From: Spirochaetales bacterium Spiro_12 | GTDB lineage: Bacteria; Spirochaetota; Spirochaetia; Treponematales; Rectinemataceae | Assembly (NCBI GenBank): GCA_001603165.1 | Contig: LVBN01000133.1 | Coordinates: forward strand, 1-64,000 | DNA length: 64,000 nucleotides | Reading direction: 5' to 3' | Position numbers and translations under genes: made by a program | Shown here: positions 44,208 to 54,325 of the stretch, piece by piece | How the letters are laid out: every line of letters starts with the position of its first letter | How positions within the stretch are numbered: position 1 is the stretch's first letter | Notes under the pieces: model-generated | Told to the model about the DNA's origin: nothing | Database searches by the model: none | Seen by the model: the letters and a program-made list of their open reading frames with translations, nothing else

Positions 44208-46782
44208 GCTGCACCAGGAAGGAAAGCGCTTCTCCTTCCCTGCCGACCCTCACCCTGTCCCCTTCCGCCAGCTCGCCGGAGAGAATCGATTTGGAGAGAG
44301 GATTTTCCAGGAGAGACTGGATTGCCCGCTTGAGCGGCCTGGCGCCGAAGCGCTTGTCATATCCCTCGGAGGCGATGAAGGCCTTGGCCTCGGGAAGCAG
44401 CTCGATGCTTATGTCCCTTTCCTTGAGCCTTGCCGCCAATTCCTCCAGCCGCAGATCCGCGATGGCGCTGATCATCGTTTCCGAAAGCCTTTCGAAGAGA
44501 ACGATCTCGTCGATCCTGTTGAGGAACTCCGGCTTGAAGTGCAGCTTGAGAAGCGTATCGATCTCTTTTCTCACCGCTTCCATGCTCTCGGCTTCCAGAA
44601 TGAGTTCCGAGCCGATGTTGCTGGTCATTATGATGATGGCGTTCCTGAAGTCCACCACCCTCCCCTGCCCGTCGGTGAGCCTGCCGTCGTCCAGGGTTTG
44701 CAAAAGCACGTTGAAAACCTCGGGATGGGCCTTTTCCACCTCGTCGAAAAGGATTACCGAGTAAGGCCTCCTTCGCACCGCTTCGGTGAGCTGTCCGCCC
44801 TCCTCGTAGCCCACGTAGCCCGGCGGAGCCCCGATAAGCCTGGATACGGCGTGCTTTTCCATATACTCGCTCATGTCGATGCGGGTAAGGGATCTTTCGT
44901 CGTTGAAGAGAAATTCGGCCAGGGCCTTCGCCAGCTCCGTCTTTCCCACTCCGGTAGGTCCCAGGAAGAGAAAGGAGCCCAGGGGCCTTCGGGGGTCCGA
45001 AAGTCCTGCCCTGTTTCGTCGTATCGCGTCGGCCACAGCGGAGAGAGCCTTGTCCTGGCCGATAACCCGCCTGGCGAGCTGAGCCTCCAAATCCACATAT
45101 TTTTTCGATTCGCTGGAGAGCATCTTGGAAACCGGTATGCCGGTCCACGCCGAGACCACCCGGGCGATGTCCTCTTCGGAGACCTCCTCCCGCAGAAGCC
45201 TGGATTCGCTCCTCTCGGACTTCATTTCGGCGGAAAGCTCGTCCAGGCGTTTTTGGGCCTCCAGCAGCCTTCCGTATTTTATCTCCGAGGCCGCGGCCAG
45301 GTTCCCTTCCCTGAGATATCGCTCCGACTCCAGCTTGAGGTCTTCCACGCTTTGCTTGAGGCCGCGTATATCCTCTATCTTTTTCTTTTCCTTGTCCCAG
45401 CGAAGCCGCATGGCGTCCCGGCTATCCCTGAGTTCCGCCGCTTCTTCCTCGAGCCTGGCCAGCCGCTCCAGGCTGGAAGCGTCGCTTTCCTTTTTGAGAG
45501 CCTGTATCTCCATGGTGAGCTGGATTAGCTTGCGCTCGATCACATCGAGTTCCGTGGGCTGGCTCTCGATCTCCATCTTCAGGCGGCTGGCAGCCTCGTC
45601 CACCAGATCGATGGCCTTGTCGGGGAGAAACCTGCTCGTGATGTAGCGGTCCGAGAGCGTCGCCGCCGCGACGAGGGCGTCGTCGCGGATCCTGACCCCG
45701 TGGTGAAGCTCGTAGCGGTCTTTGAGGCCCCGCAGGATGGCGATGGTGGATTCCACCGAGGGGGCGGCGCAGTATACGGGCTGGAAGCGCCGCTCCAGGG
45801 CGGCGTCTTTCTCTATGTGCTTGCGGTACTCGTCCAGCGTCGTGGCGCCGATGGCCCTGAGCTCGCCCCTGGCGAGGGCGGGCTTGAGAAGGTTCGAGGC
45901 GTCCATGGCGCCCTCGGCGGCGCCGGCGCCCACCAGCGTGTGGAGCTCGTCGATGAAGAGAATGATCTGCCCGTCGGACTTCTGTATCTCCTCGATAACG
46001 GCCTTGAGTCTCTCCTCGAACTCACCCCTGAATTTCGCCCCCGCTACCAATGAACCCAGGTCCAGGGCTAAGAGCTTTTTGCGCTTGAGACCTTCTGGAA
46101 CGTCGCCCGATACTATTCGTTTGGCGAGTCCTTCCACGATAGCCGTCTTGCCCACCCCCGGTTCTCCGATGATCACCGGGTTGTTTTTGGTTCTACGGGA
46201 AAGAACCTGCATGACGCGCCTGATCTCCTCGTCCCTGCCTATCACAGGGTCGAGTTTATCCGCCCTTGCCAAGGCGGTGAGGTCCCGGGTATAGCGCTCC
46301 AAAATCCGGTATTTTTCCTCGGCCTCCTGATCGCTCGCCCTGCGGGAGCCCCGTACCGAGACCAGGGCTGAAAGAACCCTATCCTTATTGACTCCCTGAG
46401 CTTTGAGCAGGGAGGAGGCCGGGCCTTCCACCGCCAGGATTCCCAGAAGCAGATGCTCCGAGGCGACAAAGTCATCCTTGAGCGCCGCGGCCTCCGATTC
46501 AGCCTTGGCGAGAGCCTTGGAGGCGCTGTTCGAAAGGTAGAGCTGAGCCGCGGCTCCGTAGGATTTTGGAAGCTTTGCCACCAGGGACTCGGCTGCCGTG
46601 ACCAGCGAAGCCTTGTCGCCGCCGATACGGTCCAGAAGCGCGGGGACCACCCCCTCCTCCTGCTGCAAGAGGGCGAGCAGGATATGTTCGTTTTCGACAC
46701 TGGGATTGTCCCGGGTCTGGGCGAGCGCGGATGCCGCCCTGACAGCCTCCTGGGCCTTTAACGTGAATTTTTCGTAGTTCAT
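44191..46782 (-). CDS. clpB: ClpB disaggregase
   Basis: ClpB rescues aggregated proteins with DnaK. The 863-residue product has the N-domain (residues 1-145), NBD1 ([19 protein letters not shown] near 205), the long coiled-coil middle domain (about 400-525) and NBD2 ([19 protein letters not shown] near 605). There is no ClpP-binding loop pattern that I can see. No CIRCE element was found upstream. The lower-GC region begins just upstream of it. Confidence 0.97.
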   Translation of the reverse strand: MNYEKFTLKAQEAVRAASALAQTRDNPSVENEHILLALLQQEEGVVPALLDRIGGDKASLVTAAESLVAKLPKSYGAAAQLYLSNSASKALAKAESEAAALKDDFVASEHLLLGILAVEGPASSLLKAQGVNKDRVLSALVSVRGSRRASDQEAEEKYRILERYTRDLTALARADKLDPVIGRDEEIRRVMQVLSRRTKNNPVIIGEPGVGKTAIVEGLAKRIVSGDVPEGLKRKKLLALDLGSLVAGAKFRGEFEERLKAVIEEIQKSDGQIILFIDELHTLVGAGAAEGAMDASNLLKPALARGELRAIGATTLDEYRKHIEKDAALERRFQPVYCAAPSVESTIAILRGLKDRYELHHGVRIRDDALVAAATLSDRYITSRFLPDKAIDLVDEAASRLKMEIESQPTELDVIERKLIQLTMEIQALKKESDASSLERLARLEEEAAELRDSRDAMRLRWDKEKKKIEDIRGLKQSVEDLKLESERYLREGNLAAASEIKYGRLLEAQKRLDELSAEMKSERSESRLLREEVSEEDIARVVSAWTGIPVSKMLSSESKKYVDLEAQLARRVIGQDKALSAVADAIRRNRAGLSDPRRPLGSFLFLGPTGVGKTELAKALAEFLFNDERSLTRIDMSEYMEKHAVSRLIGAPPGYVGYEEGGQLTEAVRRRPYSVILFDEVEKAHPEVFNVLLQTLDDGRLTDGQGRVVDFRNAIIIMTSNIGSELILEAESMEAVRKEIDTLLKLHFKPEFLNRIDEIVLFERLSETMISAIADLRLEELAARLKERDISIELLPEAKAFIASEGYDKRFGARPLKRAIQSLLENPLSKSILSGELAEGDRVRVGREGEALSFLVQHDDQR

Positions 46783-46869
46783 AGGATTTCCTGCGTCTTT
46801 GTGTGATGATTCTTACATTTTAAAGATACAAAAAAGAAACCCCATCGGCAATCGACCAAAACATCAGAC

Positions 46870-49098
46870 CTATCCGCGTTGTTTCGAAGTCTCTCTCTTT
46901 CTGAGTATTATCAGGTCATTCTGATATGCTTTGGGCGTCTTCCCCGTCGTTTTCTTGAACAGCAGGAAAAAGTATTGTGAATTCTCAAGACCAATCTTCC
47001 GAGGGATGTCCTTTATCAGGCCGTTGGGATCGGCAAGATACTCTTTAGCCTTTTGAATCCTCAACGCATTAACTTCATCCATCAGGGAATGACCCCGCCC
47101 TTGTCTGTAAATTCGAGACAGGTACGCAGGCGACATCTTGAAGACATCGGCGACCGACTTAGTGGAAATCTGCATATCGGTGTAGTTTTGGGCGAGGTAT
47201 TCGAAAATCCCATGGATCGTATCTTTCTTGCTTGTCCGCTGCATCTGCTGGACATTGTCGGTGATTTTGTGAAAAAGATCATCCATCAGTCTATTCAGTT
47301 CATTCATATCGTCCAGACTGTCGATCATCATCTGATAAGCCATGCAAGATTCCTCGTATGTCGAATCAAGCACTTTATAATCAAAGGCAAGCTTGAGTAT
47401 GGCATTTGCGATGTTTATCAGCGCAATGTTGACAGTCGAATACTGTTTGTCCTCCAGTTCATGAACAAACAAATTCCAGGTTTCTGCCGCCTTTGAATAG
47501 AATCCCTTCTTCAGAAATCCCACTACCGCAGCCGATTTTTCCGAAAGCGGGGCCATTACATGCCTTCTCTGCGGCTGGTCCTTCAAGCCAATCAGCTTTT
47601 TCCCGGGATGCAGAAATCTGAGTTGCCAGGTCTCCCTGAGTTTCTGGAACGTTTCAGGGAGCAAAGACCAGTCTCTGATTTCTTCGGAGTAAATGAGAAG
47701 CATGTCCGGGTTTTTTTGGACGAGCTCGTTCCGTACTTGTATTTCCTGATCCTGGCTCATGGGCTGGAGGAAAAGGATAGTGTAGGAATCTATCCGCACC
47801 GTTTCGCAATACGGGATTTTCTCCTGGATTTCCTCAATATTAAGCAATCTTTCCTTGTTGTTTAACAGATACAGCGTGACCGGAAAGTTTATGGCTATCT
47901 GAAGGTGGTAGGTTTCAAGGTTGAAATCGGGCATATCGATGGACTTCTTTCCCAGAAGCAAGTCCTTGAGGATCTCGCTTTTTATCATGGGTCCCAGGAA
48001 TTCCCGGCTGTCATGTTCCACAATAAGCTGGTCAAGGTTCCTGATAATCTGGTCGGGATTCTCATTTCCGTTGCCGCTGATCGCCTTGGAAATCTTTTGT
48101 GAAATCTTTCTGTATGGAACATAGACGCGATTCGCTATGAGAAGGGATACTGCCACAAGAATAAGGATTATGACGGAAATGATGATAAGAGTACGGTTGC
48201 GTGAATGCAGCAATGCAGGAAAGGCCTCTTCGTATGCCAGGGTTTTTGCATAGAGCCAGTTGTGCTCACCCATAGATGAATAAAAACAGAGCATTTTTTC
48301 CCCGGCGGCGCTGGGGAATGCGAAATAGCCGCTGGCATTGTCATTCCCGTTTTCCGCCAGGATTCTGGTAATCAGTGTCCGCCTGATACTTTCTTCCAAG
48401 GAATCCTTGGAGGCAATCAGAACTCCTTCGCCGTTCATGATGAACGCCTGATTCTGAAAATCACTGCCGAAATACAACCTGGTGAAGGCCGATGCCTTCA
48501 GGTTAAGAAGAATCGCGTTGGTATCCGGCGCCCCGTCCGAACTCGTTTCGAAGAACATAAACGAATAAATGGCCGAATCATCCGAACCGCTGAACAGGGA
48601 TGTTTCCCGGGGAATCATAACCAGTCGTTGCTCGCTTCTACGTTCACGAAGCATTTGTACCGCGTCCTTGTCCCTGAAGTGCTCGGCATTGTCGTTGACC
48701 GCCCCATACTGCGCGGTACTGTAAATATAGTCCTGCTTGCCGTTATAGATGTAGATCGAATCAATCAGGATGGTCGAGGCGGTGATATCGTTTATCCGTC
48801 TCATTCCTTCGATGAATTCGAAGTTGGAAATCTTCTCGCTTTTCCTCAGTAGCGTTACGGCTGAATCGTAGAAGAGCTGGTTTGTGATACTGATCAGGAT
48901 TCCATCGGCGAATTTTGTGGTTGAGCTGACCTGGGAGGCAAATTCCTCGTTCTGCTTTGCGAGGGACGAGAGCAGCGATTCCTGAAACTGGCCATAGGAA
49001 ATAGCCATGAGAATCAGAAAAATGAAAAACATTCCTGTCAGCGAACCGGTGAAGACCAACGACATGGATAATTTTATTCTGGGTTTCCCTTTTGGCAT
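46870..49098 (-). CDS. membrane-bound AraC-family regulator with extracellular sensor
   Basis: A one-component transmembrane regulator. The 742-residue product has a membrane segment at about residues 13-35, a roughly 265-residue extracytoplasmic sensor (Cache-like by position), a second membrane segment at about 304-326, a long cytoplasmic linker, and a C-terminal AraC DNA-binding domain (ISTKSVADVFKMSPAYLSRI near 650, then GLENSQYFFLLFKKTTGKTP near 705). GGAG lies six bases upstream of ATG 49098. It is divergent from the transporter operon and likely activates it in response to an external ligand. Base composition is clearly lower in GC than clpB. Confidence 0.85.
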   Translation of the reverse strand: MPKGKPRIKLSMSLVFTGSLTGMFFIFLILMAISYGQFQESLLSSLAKQNEEFASQVSSTTKFADGILISITNQLFYDSAVTLLRKSEKISNFEFIEGMRRINDITASTILIDSIYIYNGKQDYIYSTAQYGAVNDNAEHFRDKDAVQMLRERRSEQRLVMIPRETSLFSGSDDSAIYSFMFFETSSDGAPDTNAILLNLKASAFTRLYFGSDFQNQAFIMNGEGVLIASKDSLEESIRRTLITRILAENGNDNASGYFAFPSAAGEKMLCFYSSMGEHNWLYAKTLAYEEAFPALLHSRNRTLIIISVIILILVAVSLLIANRVYVPYRKISQKISKAISGNGNENPDQIIRNLDQLIVEHDSREFLGPMIKSEILKDLLLGKKSIDMPDFNLETYHLQIAINFPVTLYLLNNKERLLNIEEIQEKIPYCETVRIDSYTILFLQPMSQDQEIQVRNELVQKNPDMLLIYSEEIRDWSLLPETFQKLRETWQLRFLHPGKKLIGLKDQPQRRHVMAPLSEKSAAVVGFLKKGFYSKAAETWNLFVHELEDKQYSTVNIALINIANAILKLAFDYKVLDSTYEESCMAYQMMIDSLDDMNELNRLMDDLFHKITDNVQQMQRTSKKDTIHGIFEYLAQNYTDMQISTKSVADVFKMSPAYLSRIYRQGRGHSLMDEVNALRIQKAKEYLADPNGLIKDIPRKIGLENSQYFFLLFKKTTGKTPKAYQNDLIILRKRETSKQRG

Positions 49099-49230
49099 GC
49101 ACTACTCCGAACATATTATGCATGACAATGATAATTCTTGACAAGATAAAAAAAAGAAGAAAAAATTCAAATTTCGAACAACCCATAAAAAAGTCATTAT
49201 TTTGTACTATCGTGCAAAAAATCCTCAATT

Positions 49231-49236
49231 TATAAT
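49231..49236 (+). promoter_or_regulatory. -10 element of the importer operon
   Basis: TATAAT occurs 48 bases before the binding-protein ATG. At the correct distance upstream there is only TATCGT, so the -35 is poor. That is typical for an activator-dependent promoter and agrees with the divergent AraC regulator. The divergent intergenic region (49099-49284) is very AT-rich. Confidence 0.5.
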
Positions 49237-49284
49237 TCAAGCACCTTTCGGGGTCGAACCCGTTATCAAGGAGGATAAGGTAGT

Positions 49285-50298
49285 ATGAAAAGGTTAATTA
49301 TTGTTTTGTTGCTCATCTCGGCTTTGCTGTTACCGGCGTTTTCCGCCGGTGCTGACGCATCATACAGTGGAAAGGTTATGCTGTATTCCTCGACCGGCGA
49401 GGATGTCGTAATCGCTCTCAAGAATGCTTTTCAGGCAAAGTATCCGAATGTCAAACTGGATTACTATTCCGCCACTTCCGGCAAGTGCGTCACAAAACTC
49501 TCGACGGAATTCCAGTCCAAGTCCGTAACTTGCGATCTCGCCTGGCTCGCGGATCCCTCGGCGATGATCAACCTCAAGGCTGGCAATCACCTTGTCCAGT
49601 ACCTGTCTCCATTCGCGGCAGGCGTGGACCCCAAGTTCAAGGACGCCGAAGGCTACTATACCGGGGCTCGTTTGTTGATCATGGGCATTACGTTTAGCAC
49701 GACATCGTGTTCGGACAAGGAAGCCCCTTACAACTGGGACGGGCTTCTCGCCCCGAATTTCAACAAGCAGTTGATCATGACAGACCCGACCGGTTCGGGT
49801 TCGACAAAAGCGCTTGTCTATGCGATGACCCGCAATCCCAAATACGGCTGGGACTACTTTAAAAAGTTGGGCGAGATGGGCACGGAGCTTCAATCGAGTT
49901 CGGGTGCGACAAACAACGCTGTCGCAGCCGGTTCGTACAAGGTAGCCTTCGGCGTTGATTACAATACCAAAAACCTTATGGCTGAAGGTTCTCCGATCGG
50001 CTGGCATGATACCAAGGATATTGTCGCCGTGCCTTGTCCGATCGCAATTCCGGTCGGAGCTCCGCACGAAAAGCTTGCGAAGCTTCTGTATGACTTCATT
50101 CTGGATCCGAACGGCGGCCAGAAGCTGCTTACGCAGTACAATATCACGCCAATCGTCGACGGCGTCGAACTTCCTGCCGGAATGCTGACCGCCACCGAAG
50201 TAGCTTCAAAAGCGCTTCCGATCGATTGGATCGATCTCGCCAAAGTCAGCAACAAGCTTCTTGACCAGTTTGACTCGTACTTCAAGAAACAAAAGTAA
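49285..50298 (+). CDS. ABC importer substrate-binding protein, ferric/AEP/sugar-phosphate class
   Basis: The 337-residue product has a signal peptide (residues 1-24, AFSAGA/DAS) without a lipobox Cys, then a type II binding-protein fold: SGKVMLYSSTGEDVVIALKN near 29, DLAWLADPSAMINLKAGN near 84, DPTGSGSTKALVYAM near 167, SSSGATNNAVAAGSYKVAFG near 200. This family covers ferric-ion proteins and proteins binding phosphorylated ligands. The adjacent tyrosine pair that binds iron in FbpA-type proteins is not seen; the equivalent area reads GVDYNTKNL. The Ser/Thr-rich SSSGAT and GSGST loops would suit a phosphate or phosphonate. AAGGAGG is upstream of the ATG. Confidence 0.85.
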   Translation: MKRLIIVLLLISALLLPAFSAGADASYSGKVMLYSSTGEDVVIALKNAFQAKYPNVKLDYYSATSGKCVTKLSTEFQSKSVTCDLAWLADPSAMINLKAGNHLVQYLSPFAAGVDPKFKDAEGYYTGARLLIMGITFSTTSCSDKEAPYNWDGLLAPNFNKQLIMTDPTGSGSTKALVYAMTRNPKYGWDYFKKLGEMGTELQSSSGATNNAVAAGSYKVAFGVDYNTKNLMAEGSPIGWHDTKDIVAVPCPIAIPVGAPHEKLAKLLYDFILDPNGGQKLLTQYNITPIVDGVELPAGMLTATEVASKALPIDWIDLAKVSNKLLDQFDSYFKKQK

Positions 50299-50317
50299 TC
50301 AATGTCGTTTCGAATCG

Positions 50318-50346
50318 GCGTGCTGGATGTACGGCATCCAGCACGC
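50318..50346 (+). repeat. intercistronic hairpin after the binding-protein gene
   Basis: GCGTGCTGGATG (50318-50329) and its exact complement (50335-50346) flank a 5-base loop. There is no T-run. Such hairpins often protect the upstream binding-protein mRNA or cause partial termination, so that binding protein is made in excess over the membrane components. Confidence 0.65.
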
Positions 50347-50367
50347 GTCGTTTTCAGGGGGTGATGT

Positions 50368-51438
50368 GTGGAAAAAGTCGAACTGGAAGGTATTTGCGTA
50401 AGCTATGGTGAGCATATGGTCCTCAGGGATCTCTCGCTGAAGATCGAACCGGGCCAGATCATCGGCATCGTAGGTCCCTCGGGTTGCGGAAAGACCACCA
50501 TCGCCAGGGCAATCTGCGGTTTCATCAAGCCGCAACAGGGAACGATAAAAATTGACGGAAAGACCATGTTCAGTCACAAAGACAGGGTCGACATCCCTCC
50601 CGAACAAAGGCATATCGGTGTGGTGTTTCAGGATTATGCCATCTGGCCACATCTCAGCGTCTACGACAACATCGCATATCCGCTGAAAAAGCGCGGGTTG
50701 CCAAAGGAAGAGATAAGCCCTCGGGTACACTATGCCCTGGAACAGGTCAACATGGTGGCTTACGAGAAGTATATGCCTTCCCAACTTTCCGGCGGACAGC
50801 AGCAGAGAGTCGCGATCGCGCGAGCTCTGACATCATCCAGCGATTTTCTCATCATGGATGAACCGATTACGAACCTCGACGCCAAGCTCCGCGAGCAGAT
50901 GCTTGTCGAAATACGCATACTGCAGCAAAGGCTGGGTACCACGATAATCTACATCACGCATGATCAGGAAGCCGCGATGCAGTTGTGCGACAAGATAGTG
51001 ATCCTTGCACCCGATGGGTCGATCGCCCAGATTGGATCCGATGAGGAAATCATCAGGAATCCCGCAAACCGGTTTGTCTTTCAGTTCATAGGGGTATCAA
51101 ACTTCATCCCTGTGGTGATCGACGACGGCAAAGCATTCTTTGACCTTGAAAAGAAAATTCCATACAAATCCCATATTCCCGGGAAAATGACGGGAACAAA
51201 GGCGATGCTGGGTATCAGGCCGATGGATATCGTATTTGATGAGGACAGTCCCGTACGCGCGACCGTTGCGCAGGCGATTTTCCTGGGCAATATGTATAAC
51301 TATTTTGTCCGGCTTCCGGGAATGGAAATCCGGGTCCAGCAGATCGCCATTTCCGAAAACGCGAAATCCTATTCGGAGGGACAGGAGGTTGGGCTTGCTT
51401 TTCTCGAGGAAAGATATTTTGAAAGGGAGGATGCGTGA
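50368..51438 (+). CDS. ABC importer ATPase 1
   Basis: The 356-residue product has Walker A VGPSGCGKTTIARAICG near residue 36, the Q-loop region FQDYAIWPHLSVYDNIAYPL, signature LSGGQQQRVAIARAL near 137, Walker B FLIMDEPITNLDAK and the switch His in ITHDQEAAM. About 110 residues after the core form a TOBE-type domain. GTG start with GGGGGTGA upstream. It overlaps the permease gene by four bases (51435-51438). Confidence 0.93.
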   Translation: MEKVELEGICVSYGEHMVLRDLSLKIEPGQIIGIVGPSGCGKTTIARAICGFIKPQQGTIKIDGKTMFSHKDRVDIPPEQRHIGVVFQDYAIWPHLSVYDNIAYPLKKRGLPKEEISPRVHYALEQVNMVAYEKYMPSQLSGGQQQRVAIARALTSSSDFLIMDEPITNLDAKLREQMLVEIRILQQRLGTTIIYITHDQEAAMQLCDKIVILAPDGSIAQIGSDEEIIRNPANRFVFQFIGVSNFIPVVIDDGKAFFDLEKKIPYKSHIPGKMTGTKAMLGIRPMDIVFDEDSPVRATVAQAIFLGNMYNYFVRLPGMEIRVQQIAISENAKSYSEGQEVGLAFLEERYFEREDA

Positions 51439-53162
51439 TGTTTTCCAGAGCCATAAACCGTGATCTGGCACATCTTGAGGGCAAAGGGGGCTTTTCCCTT
51501 GACCGATTGATGATCATTCTCTGTTACGTCGCCCTGATCACCGTGGTCATCCTTCCCGTATTCATGATTCTCTATTACGCGTTCTGGGACGGAACAAAGA
51601 TTGACATTGCCATGTTCAAGCAGGTCATATTCCAGAAAAGCAACATCCGCTCCATGTGGAACACCTTGGTGATAGGAGTTTTCTCAACCGCCCTCGCCAC
51701 CGCGGTCGGAGTGTTCTTCGCCTGGCTTTTAGGACGGAGCGACATCCCCATGAAGGGCTTGATGAAGTTCCTGTTCTCCATTCCTTTCATGATCCCGCCG
51801 TTTCTCGCCGCGATGTCATGGGACATGATGTTCTCGGGCCGCGGAGGATATGTGAACAAAGCCCTGATGTCTCTTTTCAATCTGACGAAGGCTCCGTTCA
51901 ATATCAACAGTGTGGCCGGTATCATTGTTATTGAAGTCGTCTACTACTTCCCCTTCGTCTACATGCAGGTCGTCAGCGCACTCGAGCGCATGGACCCCAC
52001 CCTTGAGGAAAGCGCGAGAATAGCCGGAGCCAGCCAGCTGTATGTAATCAGAAGGATTACTCTTCCCCTTACTATTCCCGCTATTTCGTCCGGGATGCTT
52101 CTGGTGCTCATAACTTCTTTGTCGAATTACGGTATCCCGGCGATGCTGGGGTATTCCCAGAGTATTTTCACATTGCCCACGATGATCGTCGAACTGATGA
52201 ACCGTGCCGGAGGAAGTTTCGAGGGCATCAGACAGTCAGCCGCCCTCTCCATCGTTCTGGTGTTCATCGTCTCCATCGCACTTCTGGTGCAGAGACGTCT
52301 TCTGACCCACGGGCGATACGACATTATCAAAGGAAAATCCATGCGCCCCATGCTCATCAAGCTCAGGGGGGCCAAGTATCCGCTTCTTGCGTTCTCGCTG
52401 CTGTTTCTGAGCCTTATTGTCGTTGCCCCCATCGTCATGATCATCCTGGTCAGCTTTGTGAAAGCATATGGTCTGCCGTTCCTTGCCAAGAACCTTACGC
52501 TGGCCAATTTCCGCAGAATCTTCGTGGGTAACATCATGGTCCGGGATTCGGTGAAAAATTCGCTGTTTCTGGCATTCTCGGCAGCTTCCTTCTGCCTGCT
52601 TCTGGGAACGATGCTTGCCTATGTCATCTACAAGGTAAAACCGAAGGGAGGCACTGCCCTTGAAATGATGGCTGTTCTTCCCTATTCCTTACCCGGAACC
52701 GTCATGGCCATCGGGTGTATTCTTGCCTGGTCGGGAGCCTTCTTCGGGATCACGTTGTACAACACCATTTGGATTATCCTTGTCGCCTACATCGCAAGGT
52801 ACCTGTCGTATGTGCTCAAATCCAGTTCCGCCGCATTGCAACAGGTCCACGGTTCGCTTGAGGAGGCTGCGAGGTCCTGCGGGGCTTCGCACATGCAGAC
52901 GCTCAAGGACGTTACCCTGCCCTTGATCAAGCCTGCCATGATTTCAGGGTTCTTTTTGGTATTTCTTCCCTGTATGAGGGAACTGACAACGTCAATCCTT
53001 CTTTACGGACCCAAAAGCAGGACGCTGGGGGTCGCCATCTACCAGTTGAGAATCAACGGTCAGATAGCTCCCGCGGCAGCCCTTTCGGTGGTCACGATCA
53101 CGCTGATCATTATCTGCAACAACATTGTCAAGGCTATCACCAGAGATAAAAAGAGAGGATGA
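51435..53162 (+). CDS. ABC importer permease, two fused transmembrane domains
   Basis: The 575-residue product has about twelve membrane segments in two similar halves, each with its own ATPase-contact loop: EESARIAGASQLYVIRRITL near residue 195 and EEAARSCGASHMQTLKDVTL near 476. This fused form is typical of ferric and 2-aminoethylphosphonate importers (SfuB/ThiP type). Start is GTG 51435 or the adjoining ATG 51438. Confidence 0.92.
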   Translation: MMFSRAINRDLAHLEGKGGFSLDRLMIILCYVALITVVILPVFMILYYAFWDGTKIDIAMFKQVIFQKSNIRSMWNTLVIGVFSTALATAVGVFFAWLLGRSDIPMKGLMKFLFSIPFMIPPFLAAMSWDMMFSGRGGYVNKALMSLFNLTKAPFNINSVAGIIVIEVVYYFPFVYMQVVSALERMDPTLEESARIAGASQLYVIRRITLPLTIPAISSGMLLVLITSLSNYGIPAMLGYSQSIFTLPTMIVELMNRAGGSFEGIRQSAALSIVLVFIVSIALLVQRRLLTHGRYDIIKGKSMRPMLIKLRGAKYPLLAFSLLFLSLIVVAPIVMIILVSFVKAYGLPFLAKNLTLANFRRIFVGNIMVRDSVKNSLFLAFSAASFCLLLGTMLAYVIYKVKPKGGTALEMMAVLPYSLPGTVMAIGCILAWSGAFFGITLYNTIWIILVAYIARYLSYVLKSSSAALQQVHGSLEEAARSCGASHMQTLKDVTLPLIKPAMISGFFLVFLPCMRELTTSILLYGPKSRTLGVAIYQLRINGQIAPAAALSVVTITLIIICNNIVKAITRDKKRG

Positions 53163-53163
53163 C

Positions 53164-54267
53164 ATGAACCAGATAGTTCTTGAACATGTGACAAAGTCAT
53201 TTACCACAAAATCCTTGGGAACGGTTGTCGCGGTCAGGGATTTCAACCTCTCCGTGAAAAAGGGCGAGTGTTTCTCCTTCCTCGGTCCCTCGGGCTGCGG
53301 AAAGACCACCACGCTTCGCATGATCGCTGGTTTCGAAGACCTCTCCGAAGGTTCGATCTATCTCGGCGGCAGGCTTGTTTCGGACAAGAGGAAAAATATC
53401 TATCTTCCACCGGAAAAGCGGGAATTGGGAATGGTTTTCCAAGCCTTTGCCGTATGGCCTCATCTGAATGTCTATGAGAACGTGGCCTTCCCTCTGAAGG
53501 TAAAAAAGCGCCCGCACTCAGAGATAAAAAAGCGTGTAGCGCTGGCCCTTCACCACTGCGACCTTGACGGACTTGAAAAAGTTTATCCTTCCGACCTTTC
53601 CGGCGGTCAGCAGCAAAGAATTGCCCTGGCCAGAGCGATAGTGGTCAATCCCGATGTCATGCTCCTCGATGAGCCGCTTTCAAATCTCGACCCACATCTG
53701 CGTGAATCGATGCGCTTTGAAATCAAAAGGCTTCAGAAAGAATTCGGATTTACCATCATTTTCGTCACCCACGATCAGGCGGAGGCCATGGCGCTTTCCG
53801 ACCGTATGCTGGTGATGGATATGGGAAATATCCAGCAGATCGGAACTCCGCAGGAATTGTATCATAAGCCGGTCAATCGTTTTGTCCACAGCTTCCTCGG
53901 ACAGTCCAATTTCACTGATGTTGTAATCAGGGACGGAAAAGCCTTTTTAAAAGAAGACGAGTCCAACTTGCTGTTCTCCGGGACTTCATTGGATCTTAAA
54001 GGTGATTATGTTATGGCCACAAGACCAAACGCGATCGACCTCAACAGACAGGACGGCTATAAGACGACAATCCTCAAGAGAACCTCAAAGACGGATTTCA
54101 TGGAGTATCTGGTATCCGTCGGCAAAGGCTCCATCATGGTCCAAACCCCGCATAGGAACTTTTTCAGGGCAGGCGACCCGTGCTTTATCAAGATAAAGGA
54201 TCCTGCATGGTATAAGCCTGAGAAAAAGGATATTGAAGAAGAACGTGAAAGACGAAATACAATCTAA
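53164..54267 (+). CDS. ABC importer ATPase 2
   Basis: The 367-residue product is a second ATPase of the same class, not a copy: Walker A GPSGCGKTTTLRMIAGFEDL near residue 38, FQAFAVWPHLNVYENVAFPL, signature LSGGQQQRIALARAIV, Walker B VMLLDEPLSNLDPH, HDQAEAMALSDRM, and a C-terminal TOBE part. ATG 53164 is used, with GAGAGG upstream, directly after the permease stop. Two different ATPases with one fused permease suggest a heterodimeric motor. Confidence 0.93.
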   Translation: MNQIVLEHVTKSFTTKSLGTVVAVRDFNLSVKKGECFSFLGPSGCGKTTTLRMIAGFEDLSEGSIYLGGRLVSDKRKNIYLPPEKRELGMVFQAFAVWPHLNVYENVAFPLKVKKRPHSEIKKRVALALHHCDLDGLEKVYPSDLSGGQQQRIALARAIVVNPDVMLLDEPLSNLDPHLRESMRFEIKRLQKEFGFTIIFVTHDQAEAMALSDRMLVMDMGNIQQIGTPQELYHKPVNRFVHSFLGQSNFTDVVIRDGKAFLKEDESNLLFSGTSLDLKGDYVMATRPNAIDLNRQDGYKTTILKRTSKTDFMEYLVSVGKGSIMVQTPHRNFFRAGDPCFIKIKDPAWYKPEKKDIEEERERRNTI

Positions 54268-54280
54268 TACGGAGAACGGG

Positions 54281-54325
54281 ATGAAACAAACCGAGCATGG
54301 TGGGCGCGCTCTGTTGAAGCTGTAA
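54281..54325 (+). other. 14-codon reading frame after ATPase 2
   Basis: ATG at 54281 is preceded by GGAG at a fair distance and the frame stops at 54325. It may be a leader-like peptide, the remnant of a lost downstream gene at the end of the importer operon, or chance. Confidence 0.25.

Noticed and set aside
46783-46869. Heat-shock control element before clpB
   Set aside because: No CIRCE inverted repeat or clear alternative-sigma promoter could be read in this 87-base gap.
49285-54267. Simple annotation as a ferric iron importer
   Set aside because: The class also imports phosphonates and sugar phosphates, the ferric-binding Tyr pair is not visible, and the neighbours point to phosphorylated compounds. 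Iron remains possible but is not supported.
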